Source: Pseudomonadota bacterium
GTDB lineage: Bacteria > Pseudomonadota > Alphaproteobacteria > Sphingomonadales > Sphingomonadaceae
Length of the DNA: 28,841 nt
Assembly: GCA_023400405.1 (NCBI GenBank)
Contig: JAEXFD010000012.1
Span: 1-28,841, forward strand
Direction: 5' to 3'
This document shows positions 7,749 to 14,154 of the stretch, piece by piece; within the stretch, counting starts at the first letter, position 1, and each line of letters starts with the position of its first letter. A program made the translations under genes and the position numbers. The notes under the pieces were generated by a model. The model was not told the origin of the DNA. It saw only the letters and a program-made list of their open reading frames with translations, and ran no database searches.

Positions 7749-8105
7749 TTAGCCCAGGCCGATCCGCTCGAGGATCTTGCCGAGCATGCCCTTGGTGCCG
7801 GCCGGGCCGGCGGCAAGCTGGGCTTCCTTCTTGGCGTCGTAGCCCGAGCTTTCGGGCAAGTCGCCGCCGCCGCCATGGCTGTGCACCGGCTGGGTGGTCG
7901 CGGGCGGGTCCGAGGCGTCCATCGATTCGTCGAGCGCGCGGTCCAGCCGCGCCTCCTTGCTCTCCGGATTGCGGGCAAGGCGCTGTTCGATCGAGGTATC
8001 GGTGCCGGCATCGGCCGAAAAGACCGGTGCGCGCTTGCCGTCGTCCTCGGGTCCCGGTGCCACCGACATGCGGTCCATCGCCGGGTCGATCGGGGTAGAT
8101 TCCAT
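7749..8105 (-). CDS. Small hydrophilic hypothetical protein (118 aa)
   Basis: Not recognised. The protein is acidic and probably partly disordered (MESTPIDPAMDRMSVAPGPE), with a His/Gly-rich stretch PVHSHGGGGD that could bind metal and a hydrophobic-basic tail GMLGKILERIGLG that may be an amphipathic helix. The ATG at 8105 has a good AGGAGAG site about 7 bases upstream; the longer frame to 8186 has none. It precedes the metal exporter by 10 bases, which suggests a shared transcript and possibly a role in metal handling, but that is inference. Confidence 0.65.
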   Translation of the reverse strand: MESTPIDPAMDRMSVAPGPEDDGKRAPVFSADAGTDTSIEQRLARNPESKEARLDRALDESMDASDPPATTQPVHSHGGGGDLPESSGYDAKKEAQLAAGPAGTKGMLGKILERIGLG

Positions 8106-8184
8106 GACTTCACTCTCCTGAGCGTTGCCGGACTGTAACGAACCTCCCACGATTCGCGTTCCCGGGCCAGGGGGGCACTGGCGC

Positions 8185-8223
8185 AAAAGAAAAACGGCCC
8201 GGCAGGTTTCCCCACCGGGCCGT
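8185..8223 (-). terminator. Rho-independent terminator after the BI-1/YccA gene
   Basis: On the minus strand a perfect 9-bp stem (ACGGCCCGG, 8215-8223 against 8194-8202, 12-base loop) is followed by TTTTCTTTT (8185-8193). It lies 24 bases past the stop of the gene ending at 8247. Confidence 0.9.
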
Positions 8224-8246
8224 GATTTTCGCCGGTTTCCCGAGCC

Positions 8247-9008
8247 TTAGTTCCGCTGGCTGCCGAACAGGCGGAGCAGGAACAGGAACATGTTGATGAA
8301 GTCGAGATACAGGGTGAGCGCGCCCATGATCACGGCCTTGCCCATCATCTCGGTCCCGCCGACATAGGCGTACATGCTCTTGATCTTCTGCGTGTCATAG
8401 GCGGTCAGCCCCGCGAAGATCAGCACGCCGATCGCGCTGATGACGAGGTCGAACTCGCCCGAGCGGAACAGGAAGGTGTTGAGCAGCATCGCCACGATCA
8501 GGCCGACCAGGCCCATGATCAGGAAGGTGCCCATGGCCGACAGGTCGCGCTTGGTGGTGTAGCCCCACAGGCTGAGGCCCGCATAGCCCGCCGCGGTGGC
8601 GAAGAACACCTGCGCGATCGACGCGTCGGTATAGGCGAGGAAGATCGTCGAGAGCGACAGGCCGACCAGAAAGGCATAGACCCAGTAGAGCAGCTGCAGC
8701 GTGCCGGTCGCCATGCGCGCGGCACCGAAGCTCATCGCCAGCACCACGCCCAGCGGGGCGAGCGCGACGATGAAGCCCAGCGCGGACATGCCGCTCGGCT
8801 GGCCATAGGCATTGACGGTGTACAGCGCCTGCACCCAGCCGGTCTTGGCGAAGAGCAGCGCGACGATGCCGGTCAGCAGCACGCCCGACATCATGTAATT
8901 GTACACCGACAGCATATACGACCGGAGCCCCGCGTCGCGCGTATCGGCGCGCGTGGCTGCGGTCGCGAAGGGCGACGCGCCCGTACGGGGATCGGACCAG
9001 TTAGCCAT
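8247..9008 (-). CDS. Bax inhibitor-1/YccA family membrane protein
   Basis: 253 aa integral membrane protein with seven predicted segments, from YMLSVYNYMMSGVLLTGIVA to the C-terminal LYLDFINMFLFLLRLFG, which is the family signature (YLDFINxFxxLLxxxG). TAYDTQKIK near residue 205 is the other typical BI-1/YccA motif. Members act as pH-sensitive calcium leak channels or modulate membrane proteases such as FtsH in E. coli; the exact role here is unknown. The hydrophilic N-terminus (MANWSDPRTGASPFATAATR) is usual in alphaproteobacteria. The start at 9008 is fixed by AAGGAG about 7 bases ahead. It has its own promoter (9048-9076) and terminator, so it is probably monocistronic. Confidence 0.93.
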   Translation of the reverse strand: MANWSDPRTGASPFATAATRADTRDAGLRSYMLSVYNYMMSGVLLTGIVALLFAKTGWVQALYTVNAYGQPSGMSALGFIVALAPLGVVLAMSFGAARMATGTLQLLYWVYAFLVGLSLSTIFLAYTDASIAQVFFATAAGYAGLSLWGYTTKRDLSAMGTFLIMGLVGLIVAMLLNTFLFRSGEFDLVISAIGVLIFAGLTAYDTQKIKSMYAYVGGTEMMGKAVIMGALTLYLDFINMFLFLLRLFGSQRN

Positions 9009-9047
9009 TTCAAACTCCTTTGCCCGGCACCTCTGCCGGCTCTGCCC

Positions 9048-9076
9048 AATATCGCCTCGCCGCGCCCGGTTTTCAA
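9048..9076 (-). promoter_or_regulatory. Sigma-70-like promoter of the BI-1/YccA gene
   Basis: On the minus strand TTGAAA (9071-9076, 5 of 6 to consensus) and GATATT (9048-9053, 4 of 6) are separated by exactly 17 bases. The boxes lie about 40-68 bases upstream of the start at 9008, in the divergent gap shared with thpR. Confidence 0.55.
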
Positions 9077-9104
9077 GCGAAACAGGGCGGGCTAGGCCTA
9101 CCAC

Positions 9105-9641
9105 ATGCACCGCTTGTTCGTCGGCCTGCGCCCTCCCCCTGCGATCCGCGCCCAGCTGCTCGCGCTGATGGGGGGCATCCCCGGCGCGCGCTGGCAGGAG
9201 GACGACCAGCTCCATATCACCCTGCGCTTCATCGGCGCGGTCGATCGCCATGCCGCGGAGGATGCCGCGCTCGCCCTCGCCCAGGTCCATGCCCCGCCGC
9301 TCGCGCTCCAGCTCTCGGGCGTCGGCGCCTTCGATCATCGCGGCCGCGTCAATGCGCTCTGGACTGGCGTCGCCCCACGCGATCCCCTCGCCGCGCTCCA
9401 TCGCAAGGTGGATCAAGCCCTGGTCCGCACCGGCCTCGCGCCCGAGGGCCGCGCCTACCTCCCCCACGTCACCCTCGCCCGGATGAACGCCCCGGCCGAG
9501 GCGGTCGAGCGTTTCGTCGAGGCCCATGCCGGCCTCGCCTCGCCGGTCTTCGCGCTCGATCACTTCCTGCTGTTCGAAAGCCATCTCGGCCAGGCCGGCG
9601 CCCGCTACGAGGCGATCGAGCGCTACAAGCTGGCGGGTTAG
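9105..9641 (+). CDS. thpR: RNA 2',3'-cyclic phosphodiesterase (ThpR/LigT)
   Basis: 178 aa cytoplasmic enzyme of the 2H phosphoesterase family, which opens 2',3'-cyclic phosphates at RNA ends and, in vitro, ligates tRNA halves. Both catalytic HxT motifs are present: HITL near residue 38 (DDQLHITLRFIG) and HVTL near residue 121 (YLPHVTLARM). The opening MHRLFVGLRPPPAIR and the ending (LFESHLGQAGARYEAIERYKL) are typical, and the length is normal. It is divergent from the BI-1 gene. Its TAG stop (9639-9641) is at the very edge of palindromic repeat copy B, whose first bases are AGAGTC at 9640. Confidence 0.93.
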   Translation: MHRLFVGLRPPPAIRAQLLALMGGIPGARWQEDDQLHITLRFIGAVDRHAAEDAALALAQVHAPPLALQLSGVGAFDHRGRVNALWTGVAPRDPLAALHRKVDQALVRTGLAPEGRAYLPHVTLARMNAPAEAVERFVEAHAGLASPVFALDHFLLFESHLGQAGARYEAIERYKLAG

Positions 9642-9775
9642 AGTCTGTTTCAGTTCCACTGAAACAGGTGCGGCACCAGCCCGCTCCCCCACCCGGCCCC
9701 CCCACGGCAGTATCTTATGGGTGGCCGGGTGGGGGAGCGGGCTGGCGCCGATTCAGCGAAGCTGAAAACGACTCT
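9640..9775. repeat. Composite palindromic repeat, copy B (full length)
   Basis: The most complete copy, about 136 bases. It begins AGAGTC and ends GACTCT. The inner arms 9676-9698 and 9723-9745 are a perfect 23-bp inverted repeat; the outer arms (TTTCAGTTCCACTGAAA on the left, TTCAGCGAAGCTGAAAA on the right) are each small palindromes and roughly complementary to each other. The 24-base loop matches that of copy A inverted. It contributes to the thpR stop on the left and encodes the last six residues and stop of the tyrosine phosphatase on the right. Confidence 0.9.
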
Positions 9776-10256
9776 GAGCCTCGATCCACCGCGCCACCAG
9801 CGCCTCGGCCGCCGCGCTCACCTCGCGCCAGGTCGTGTCGAAATCACCGTCCTCGCCATAATAGGGATCGGCGACCGATTGCCCTTCGGCGCCCGGCACC
9901 ACGTCCATCAGCAGCCCGAGCTGCGCCGTCGCATCGGCCGGCGCGATCCGCTCGAGGTCGCGCAAATTTTGCCGGTCCAGCGCGAAGACATGGTCGAAGC
10001 GCCGGAAATCCTCCGCCCGCACCTGCCGCGCGCGCAAGTCCGAAATGTCGCTGCCATGCCGCCGCGCTGCCGCCTGCGCGCGCGGATCGGGCGCCTCGCC
10101 CGCGTGCCAGCCGCCGGTCCCGGCGCTGTCGACCTCCACGTCGATGCCCGCCCGCGCCGCCGCATCGCGAAGTGCCCCTTCGGCCAGCGGCGAGCGGCAG
10201 ATATTGCCCAGGCAGACGAACAGCACCGAGGGAACCGCCACGCATCGTCCTTTCAT
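9753..10256 (-). CDS. Low-molecular-weight protein tyrosine phosphatase
   Basis: 167 aa cytoplasmic phosphatase. The P-loop C15-L-G-N-I-C-R21-S is the CX5R signature with the nucleophilic cysteine, and D130-P131 (SVADPYYGEDGDFD) is the general acid loop. Bacterial members dephosphorylate tyrosine kinases or arsenate-type substrates; this one is of the eukaryotic-like YfkJ/Wzb class. The ATG at 10256 has GAGGGG 7 bases upstream; a GTG at codon 6 also has an AGGA site, so the start could be 15 bases shorter. The last six residues (SRFQLR) and the TGA lie inside palindromic repeat copy B, so the native C-terminus seems to have been replaced or extended by the repeat; the catalytic parts are unaffected. 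Confidence 0.92.
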   Translation of the reverse strand: MKGRCVAVPSVLFVCLGNICRSPLAEGALRDAAARAGIDVEVDSAGTGGWHAGEAPDPRAQAAARRHGSDISDLRARQVRAEDFRRFDHVFALDRQNLRDLERIAPADATAQLGLLMDVVPGAEGQSVADPYYGEDGDFDTTWREVSAAAEALVARWIEAQSRFQLR

Positions 10257-10324
10257 CACGTCGCCCCTCGCTAGCCCGCCCAGGCCCGCTGCGGGAGCGA
10301 AAAGTCGCCGCCAAGTCGCTGTCC

Positions 10325-10352
10325 GCACGAAAATTTGTCTGCGCGAAAATTT
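10325..10352. repeat. Two direct repeats GCRCGAAAATTT in the divergent promoter region
   Basis: GCACGAAAATTT (10325-10336) and GCGCGAAAATTT (10341-10352) recur 16 bases apart. They are AT-rich islands in an otherwise GC-rich 235-bp gap between the phosphatase and the aerolysin-like gene. This could be a binding site for a regulator or part of a promoter; nothing more can be read. Confidence 0.45.
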
Positions 10353-10491
10353 CCGCAGCTGGTCCGTTCCGGAGGGGCCGCACGATGGCGGCAAGCGCCG
10401 TCGCACCCATAGCGGACCTGTCTCGCCTTCCCGCGCCCGCAGCGCCGCTCCACCCTCGCGCCGCCCGTTCCCGGGCAGGAGGACCCCGATC

Positions 10492-11412
10492 ATGGCCGAG
10501 ACCCCGTTCGCAATCACCGTCCAGGCAGCGCTGGACAGCAGCAAGCTCAGCGCGGCGGCGCTCGGCGAAGACGATCACCTCATCACCGCCACCGAAAAGA
10601 CCAGCTTCTCGCTGAGCGACGATGCCCTCAAGCGCGGCTTCAACGCCCTGCTCGGCCAGACGCCGGACGACGTCTTCTTCTCCGATCCGACGCCGTGGAA
10701 CAACCTGTTCGCCACCTATGGCTGGACGCCGGTCACCACTGCGCTCGTCGCCGGCACGCCGACCAGCGTGTCGGTCACGCCGGGCTCGGAGGCCAGCTTC
10801 ACGCTCACCACCTTCACCAATTCGGGCCCGGTCCCCGCCACCTTCCACGCCGCCGCCACGGTGCAGGTCGAAACCACGCTGTCCGATACCTGGAGCAACA
10901 GCGACACGATCGATGTCACCCAGACGGTGAGCTATGGGATGAAGGTGCTCGGCCTCGGCGGCGAGACCAGCTTCAGCTATTCGCACACCTGGGGCCAGTC
11001 GCAGACCCAGAGCACCGCCACCACCCTCGGCGTCGAGGCGGGCGTCGAAGTCACGCTCCAGCCCGGCCAGAGCGCCTATGTCGTCATCACCGCGACGCCC
11101 GGCACCCTCACGATGACCGTCCCCTACACCGCCACGCTCTATGGCGGCGGCGCGGCGAATTACAGCGACAAGTGCCAGGGCCATCATTTCTGGTGGGGCG
11201 AGATCAATTCGATGCTCGGCAAGCTGTCGCTGCCGACTTCGGTGGCGATCAGCCAGACCGTCACCTTCTCCTTCTATGCCAAGGTGTCGGTGACGGTGCA
11301 CGACGCCGACAGCCATGAGGTGCTGCACCGCGTCCACCTCCATAACAGCCCGGTGCTCCTGCCCGGCGTCCAGGGCGCCGCAGTGCCGCTGCCAGCACTC
11401 GAACCCGCCTGA
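10492..11412 (+). CDS. Aerolysin-like (ETX/MTX2-type) beta-pore-forming protein
   Basis: 306 aa. Residues about 85-220 carry the long alternating Ser/Thr-rich beta strands of aerolysin-fold toxins: a first strand block (TPTSVSVTPGSEASFTLTTF), then VETTLSDTWSNSDTIDVTQT, GGETSFSYSHTWGQSQTQST, and LQPGQSAYVVITATPGTLTM leading to VPYTATLYGG. Aerolysin-fold proteins oligomerise on membranes and push a hairpin of this composition through them. There is no signal peptide (MAETPFAITVQAALDSSKLS) and no lectin domain is obvious. AGGAGG lies 9 bases before the ATG at 10492. The target and export route are unknown; it might be stored in the cell and released on lysis. The fold call rests on composition and pattern and could be tested by structure prediction. 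Confidence 0.6.
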   Translation: MAETPFAITVQAALDSSKLSAAALGEDDHLITATEKTSFSLSDDALKRGFNALLGQTPDDVFFSDPTPWNNLFATYGWTPVTTALVAGTPTSVSVTPGSEASFTLTTFTNSGPVPATFHAAATVQVETTLSDTWSNSDTIDVTQTVSYGMKVLGLGGETSFSYSHTWGQSQTQSTATTLGVEAGVEVTLQPGQSAYVVITATPGTLTMTVPYTATLYGGGAANYSDKCQGHHFWWGEINSMLGKLSLPTSVAISQTVTFSFYAKVSVTVHDADSHEVLHRVHLHNSPVLLPGVQGAAVPLPALEPA

Positions 11413-11420
11413 ACCCCGCC

Positions 11421-11448
11421 CTTGGCCGCGACGCCGAGCGCGGCCAAG
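11421..11448 (+). terminator. Hairpin after the aerolysin-like gene
   Basis: CTTGGCCGCG (11421-11430) and CGCGGCCAAG (11439-11448) form a perfect 10-bp stem with an 8-base loop, 8 bases past the stop. No T run follows, so it may stop transcription with Rho or protect the mRNA end. Confidence 0.5.
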
Positions 11449-11468
11449 ATCCGCCGGGCCGCCTCCTA

Positions 11469-11480
11469 GGGGGGGGGGGG
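11469..11480. repeat. Run of 12 G
   Basis: A G12 homopolymer lies 41 bases upstream of the start at 11522. Tracts of this kind can slip during replication. They are also a frequent place for sequencing or assembly errors. Confidence 0.9.
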
Positions 11481-11521
11481 CCGGCGGGCGGCGATCGCCG
11501 CGGAAAGGGAGGGCTCGGACG

Positions 11522-11938
11522 ATGCGGCAGGCCGTGGCAATGCGGGCACTCACCGTGGCAGTGGCGATCGCCCGCCCTGCCACCGCCGCCCCCGATCGCT
11601 CGGCCCTGCAACGCGATCTGGTCGATTATGCGATGGCGAGTTGCTTCGCCGCTCAGCCGGACCCCTATTTGAAGGACCAGGGCCAGCGTTGGGCGGGCGC
11701 GGTGATGCAGCGCGCCCATGGTCCGGTCGAGCTATGGACTCCGGTCGCCGACGCCGTCGCCAGGGAGCTCGGCCGAACCGGCATCGGGGGCGCCCAGCCC
11801 GATCGCCCCGGTCTGCCGGGCATCCCGCTGCCCGTCATGACCTGCGGAGAGATCACCGAAACGCCTTCCGTCCGCATGGCAATCGAGACGGCGGCCCGCG
11901 CCCTTCGGGCCGACTACGCCAATCGCCCGAACGACTGA
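11522..11938 (+). CDS. Small exported protein, possibly Tai4-like immunity family
   Basis: 138 aa. The N-terminus (MRQAVAMRALTVAVAIARPA) is a signal peptide, with cleavage likely after ATAA near residue 23. The mature part has two cysteines (YAMASCFAAQ and VMTCGEI) spaced as in small helical periplasmic proteins. The pattern DYAMASC... followed by a helix and a late C-G-E-I reminds me of type VI secretion immunity proteins of the Tai4 type, but this is a weak impression and no effector gene is beside it. The ATG at 11522 is chosen because the signal starts there; the ribosome site is poor (GGAGGG ends about 9 bases upstream). It follows the aerolysin-like gene by 109 bases, with the G12 run between. 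Confidence 0.6.
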   Translation: MRQAVAMRALTVAVAIARPATAAPDRSALQRDLVDYAMASCFAAQPDPYLKDQGQRWAGAVMQRAHGPVELWTPVADAVARELGRTGIGGAQPDRPGLPGIPLPVMTCGEITETPSVRMAIETAARALRADYANRPND

Positions 11939-12081
11939 CCGCGCCCGGCCGGCGCGGTTCCAGCCTCACCACGCATGGATGAACTCGAGTCGGATCGATA
12001 CAATCATTCGATCATCCGTGCAGGTAAACGTGCACGCGCAAATCGGCCTGGGGTTTCGAGGGCCGCGTGAGGGGAGCGGTG

Positions 12082-12807
12082 ATGGCAACATTGGCGAAGC
12101 ACGGGACGGCACGGCTGAGCGACGAACGCCGCTTCTTCGCCGCGATGGCGGGCGTCATTGCCGCCGCGACATTCATCGGTTTCGCGCCGAGCTATTATCT
12201 CGCGCCGATGTTCGGCGCCAGGCCGCTGTCGGTCCTGCTGCACGTGCACGGGATCGCATTCACGGCGTGGATCCTCCTCTACGTCGCGCAGACCGGCTTG
12301 GTCACCGCCGGGCGAACCGACATTCATCGCCTCGTCGGGCCCGCGGCCGCCGCATTGGCCATCGTCATGGTGCCCCTCGGCGTGGCGACGGCGATCGTCA
12401 CCAAGCACGTCGCCGCCGTCCACCATCTGCCGACGCCAGGCCCCCCGCTGATCTTCCCGCTCGGCGCGATCACGACCTTCGCCGTGCTCGTCGCGGCGGG
12501 GGTGGCGATGCGCAAGCGGGCCGCCTGGCACAAGCGGCTGATCCTCTTGGGAACCGCTGCGATCCTCACGACGCCGCTCGCCCGGATCACGCGCTTCAGC
12601 CATCTCGGCCTGACGCCCGCGATCGGCGGGATCGTCCTGACGGATCTGCTGCTGCTCGCGCTGATCACCTACGACGTGCGCACGCGCGGCAAGCTCCATC
12701 CGGCGACGGCATGGGGCGGCGGCTTTTTCGTCGCCACCCAGCTGCTCCGCATCCTGCTCAATGCAACGCCCGCCTGGCAGGCCTTCGCCGCGACGCTGAC
12801 GCGCTAG
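12082..12807 (+). CDS. Conserved multi-spanning membrane protein (241 aa)
   Basis: About seven membrane segments. Conserved-looking polar residues lie near the helices: HVHGIAFTAWILLYVAQTGL, TDIHRLVG, TKHVAAVHHLP and WHKRLILLGTAAIL. Paired histidines near membrane helices recall haem-binding or cytochrome-like membrane proteins, but no family can be named with confidence. The ATG at 12082 is preceded by GAGGGG with good spacing. The protein ends ATLTR, and its TAG stop (12805-12807) is formed at the boundary with palindromic repeat copy C (AGAGTC from 12806). It appears to stand alone. Confidence 0.75.
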   Translation: MATLAKHGTARLSDERRFFAAMAGVIAAATFIGFAPSYYLAPMFGARPLSVLLHVHGIAFTAWILLYVAQTGLVTAGRTDIHRLVGPAAAALAIVMVPLGVATAIVTKHVAAVHHLPTPGPPLIFPLGAITTFAVLVAAGVAMRKRAAWHKRLILLGTAAILTTPLARITRFSHLGLTPAIGGIVLTDLLLLALITYDVRTRGKLHPATAWGGGFFVATQLLRILLNATPAWQAFAATLTR

Positions 12808-12948
12808 AGTCGTTTTCAGCTCCGCTGAATCGGCACCAGCCCGCTCCCCCGCCCGGCCCCCAACAAGGTCGGTCATGCCCCCGGCAGACCTGAACAGCGC
12901 GGGCGCTGTTCACCCCACACTGATGGGGAAGCGGGCTGGTGCCTAGGT
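12806..12948. repeat. Composite palindromic repeat, copy C
   Basis: The left arm begins AGAGTCGTTTTCAGCTCCGC and continues into CACCAGCCCGCTCCCCC, almost identical to copy B read from its other end. The right arm (GGGGAAGCGGGCTGGTGCC, 12925-12943) pairs with it imperfectly. The centre differs from A and B and holds its own 9-bp hairpin, GAACAGCGC (12892-12900) with GCGCTGTTC (12903-12911). The far right end is degenerate. Confidence 0.85.
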
Positions 12949-12995
12949 CATGAACCCATAAACCGGCGGCAAACGAACTCGCGCTTGGAGCTGGC

Positions 12996-13502
12996 TTACG
13001 GAACCGGGATGGGGACCAGCGGAGAGAACTCCGAAAGGTTTCCGAGGCAGGCCGCTAGGACTCTGGCATCTTGATTGCCGTGATCGGCATATAGGCGAGA
13101 GCAGTGTCGGATTACTGTGGATCGCAGCTCTGGGTTTCGTGCGACCTCGGATTCTCGAGGCGATAGCCCACTCTGGCCGACCATTTTCTGCTGCGCTTTC
13201 GAGACCGTCAGAGCAAGAAGTACATTCTGGACGGCTTCGTCCTGCTCACGTGCGCAATCCGGGTCGATGGTTCGGTTTCGATAACAGTAGATGTAGCCGC
13301 GTTGTCTCAGGGCATTCAGCCAAGCCTGATCTCGAAACATGCCCGGCCACATTGGCGGAAGACGCCTGTTGCCGATCTGTTGAGCTTGAGAAATTTCCTG
13401 CGCCGACGGGCTTGGTGCGGGATGCGGTCTGACGATCAGAACGCCGAGCACGAATCCGACACCAATCCCCAAGGTGAGCAGCACGAAGTGGACGGCCCTC
13501 AT
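12996..13502 (-). CDS. Hypothetical membrane-anchored protein (168 aa)
   Basis: Not recognised. A single N-terminal membrane segment (FVLLTLGIGVGFVLGVLIV, residues about 6-24) leads to a soluble part with a Pro-rich linker (RPHPAPSPSAQ) and four cysteines (about 73, 82, 134, 152: IYCYRNRTIDPDCARE, RHCSRLY, AACLGNL) that could form disulfides outside the cytoplasm. The base composition of 12950-13570 is clearly lower in GC than its surroundings, which suggests acquired DNA. There is no strong ribosome site before 13502. It lies between palindromic repeat C and the transposase remnant, with no obvious partner. Confidence 0.6.
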   Translation of the reverse strand: MRAVHFVLLTLGIGVGFVLGVLIVRPHPAPSPSAQEISQAQQIGNRRLPPMWPGMFRDQAWLNALRQRGYIYCYRNRTIDPDCAREQDEAVQNVLLALTVSKAQQKMVGQSGLSPRESEVARNPELRSTVIRHCSRLYADHGNQDARVLAACLGNLSEFSPLVPIPVP

Positions 13503-13573
13503 CGGTCAACTATGCAGGATTGCTGCCGATCGGCAATGGAAGGATGCTGCTAGCATCCAGTACCAACGTGTGA

Positions 13574-13873
13574 TTCAGCTTCGGCAAGACCCGATACGAT
13601 CTGACCGATTTCGAGTGGCGCGTGATCGCGCCGCTGTTGCCCAACAAGCCGCGAGGCGTGCCACGCGTCAATGATCGTCGCGTGCTGGACGGGATTTTCT
13701 GGGTGCTCCGCTCCGGTGCACCGTGGCGCGACCTGCTCGAGCGCTTCTTCTCCAAGCTCAAGCACTTCCCCCGCGTCGCCACCCGCTACGACAAGCTCGC
13801 CGCTAACTTCCTCGGCATGGTCCAGCTCGCCTCAATGCGGCTGTGGCTGCGAGCTTATGAGGCTACGGCCTAG
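13574..13873 (+). pseudogene. Internally deleted IS5-family transposase remnant
   Basis: The first half reads TRYDLTDFEWRVIAPLLPNK...VNDRRVLDGIFWVLRSGAPWRDL, the N-terminus of IS5-type transposases. It jumps directly to ERFFSKLKHFPRVATRYDKL and AANFLGMVQLASMRLWLRAY, the C-terminus. The whole DDE catalytic middle is missing, yet the frame stays open across the junction (about 13735-13745). There is no ATG: an in-frame TGA is at 13571 and the first usable start is a GTG at 13622. It cannot transpose by itself. The reading frame ends in a TAG (13871) at the edge of a short TTTCAGC palindrome. Confidence 0.88.
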
Positions 13874-13905
13874 TCTGTTTCAGCGGAGCTGAAACAGGCT
13901 CTAGT
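13871..13905. repeat. Short palindrome of the composite repeat family, copy D
   Basis: CTGTTTCAGC (13875-13884) and GCTGAAACAG (13888-13897) are a perfect 10-bp inverted repeat with loop GGA, flanked by TAGTC and CTAGTC. It matches the outer arm of copies B and C (AGTCTGTTTCAG) without the GC-rich inner arms. It sits exactly at the end of the transposase remnant and may be the IS terminus. Confidence 0.8.
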
Positions 13906-13917
13906 CACGCCCCGCCT

Positions 13918-14127
13918 TCATTCCCGTGAAACGAACGGCCGCGTGCGGCAGGCGCGGCATGAGACTGGCGGCGCAGTCTCTTCCCAAGCCTGTTGCGCAC
14001 TCGCTTCGACGGTCAGCGACCGGATCGCCGGCAGCCGCGCCGGGCAAAGCACCGGCCCTTCTTCCCAGGCCGTTGCACATTGCGCGGTGGAGAGCCGGGC
14101 GGCCGCGGCCAGGATCGCCAGGGTCAT
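13918..14127 (-). CDS. Small Cys-containing secreted peptide (69 aa, uncertain)
   Basis: The N-terminus MTLAILAAAARLSTAQC looks like a short signal peptide, possibly cleaved near TAQ-C. Three more cysteines follow (VLCPARL and SCRACRT). Codon choice fits the genome, with G/C in most third positions. It begins 28 bases after the stop of the superoxide dismutase gene on the same strand, so it could be its cotranscribed neighbour. The ribosome site is weak. It may also be a chance frame; the family is not recognised. Confidence 0.45.
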   Translation of the reverse strand: MTLAILAAAARLSTAQCATAWEEGPVLCPARLPAIRSLTVEASAQQAWEETAPPVSCRACRTRPFVSRE

Positions 14128-14154
14128 CGGTCCGCGCCTGCCGCCCGCCGCGCC

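Noticed and set aside
8247..9692. A 481-codon extension of the BI-1 protein into thpR and repeat B
   Set aside because: The extension is antisense to thpR and begins in the repeat; the ATG at 9008 has a perfect ribosome site and its own promoter.
1..13905. Treating the palindromic repeats as a CRISPR array
   Set aside because: Copies are kilobases apart, palindromic over their whole length, and have no regular spacers or cas genes.
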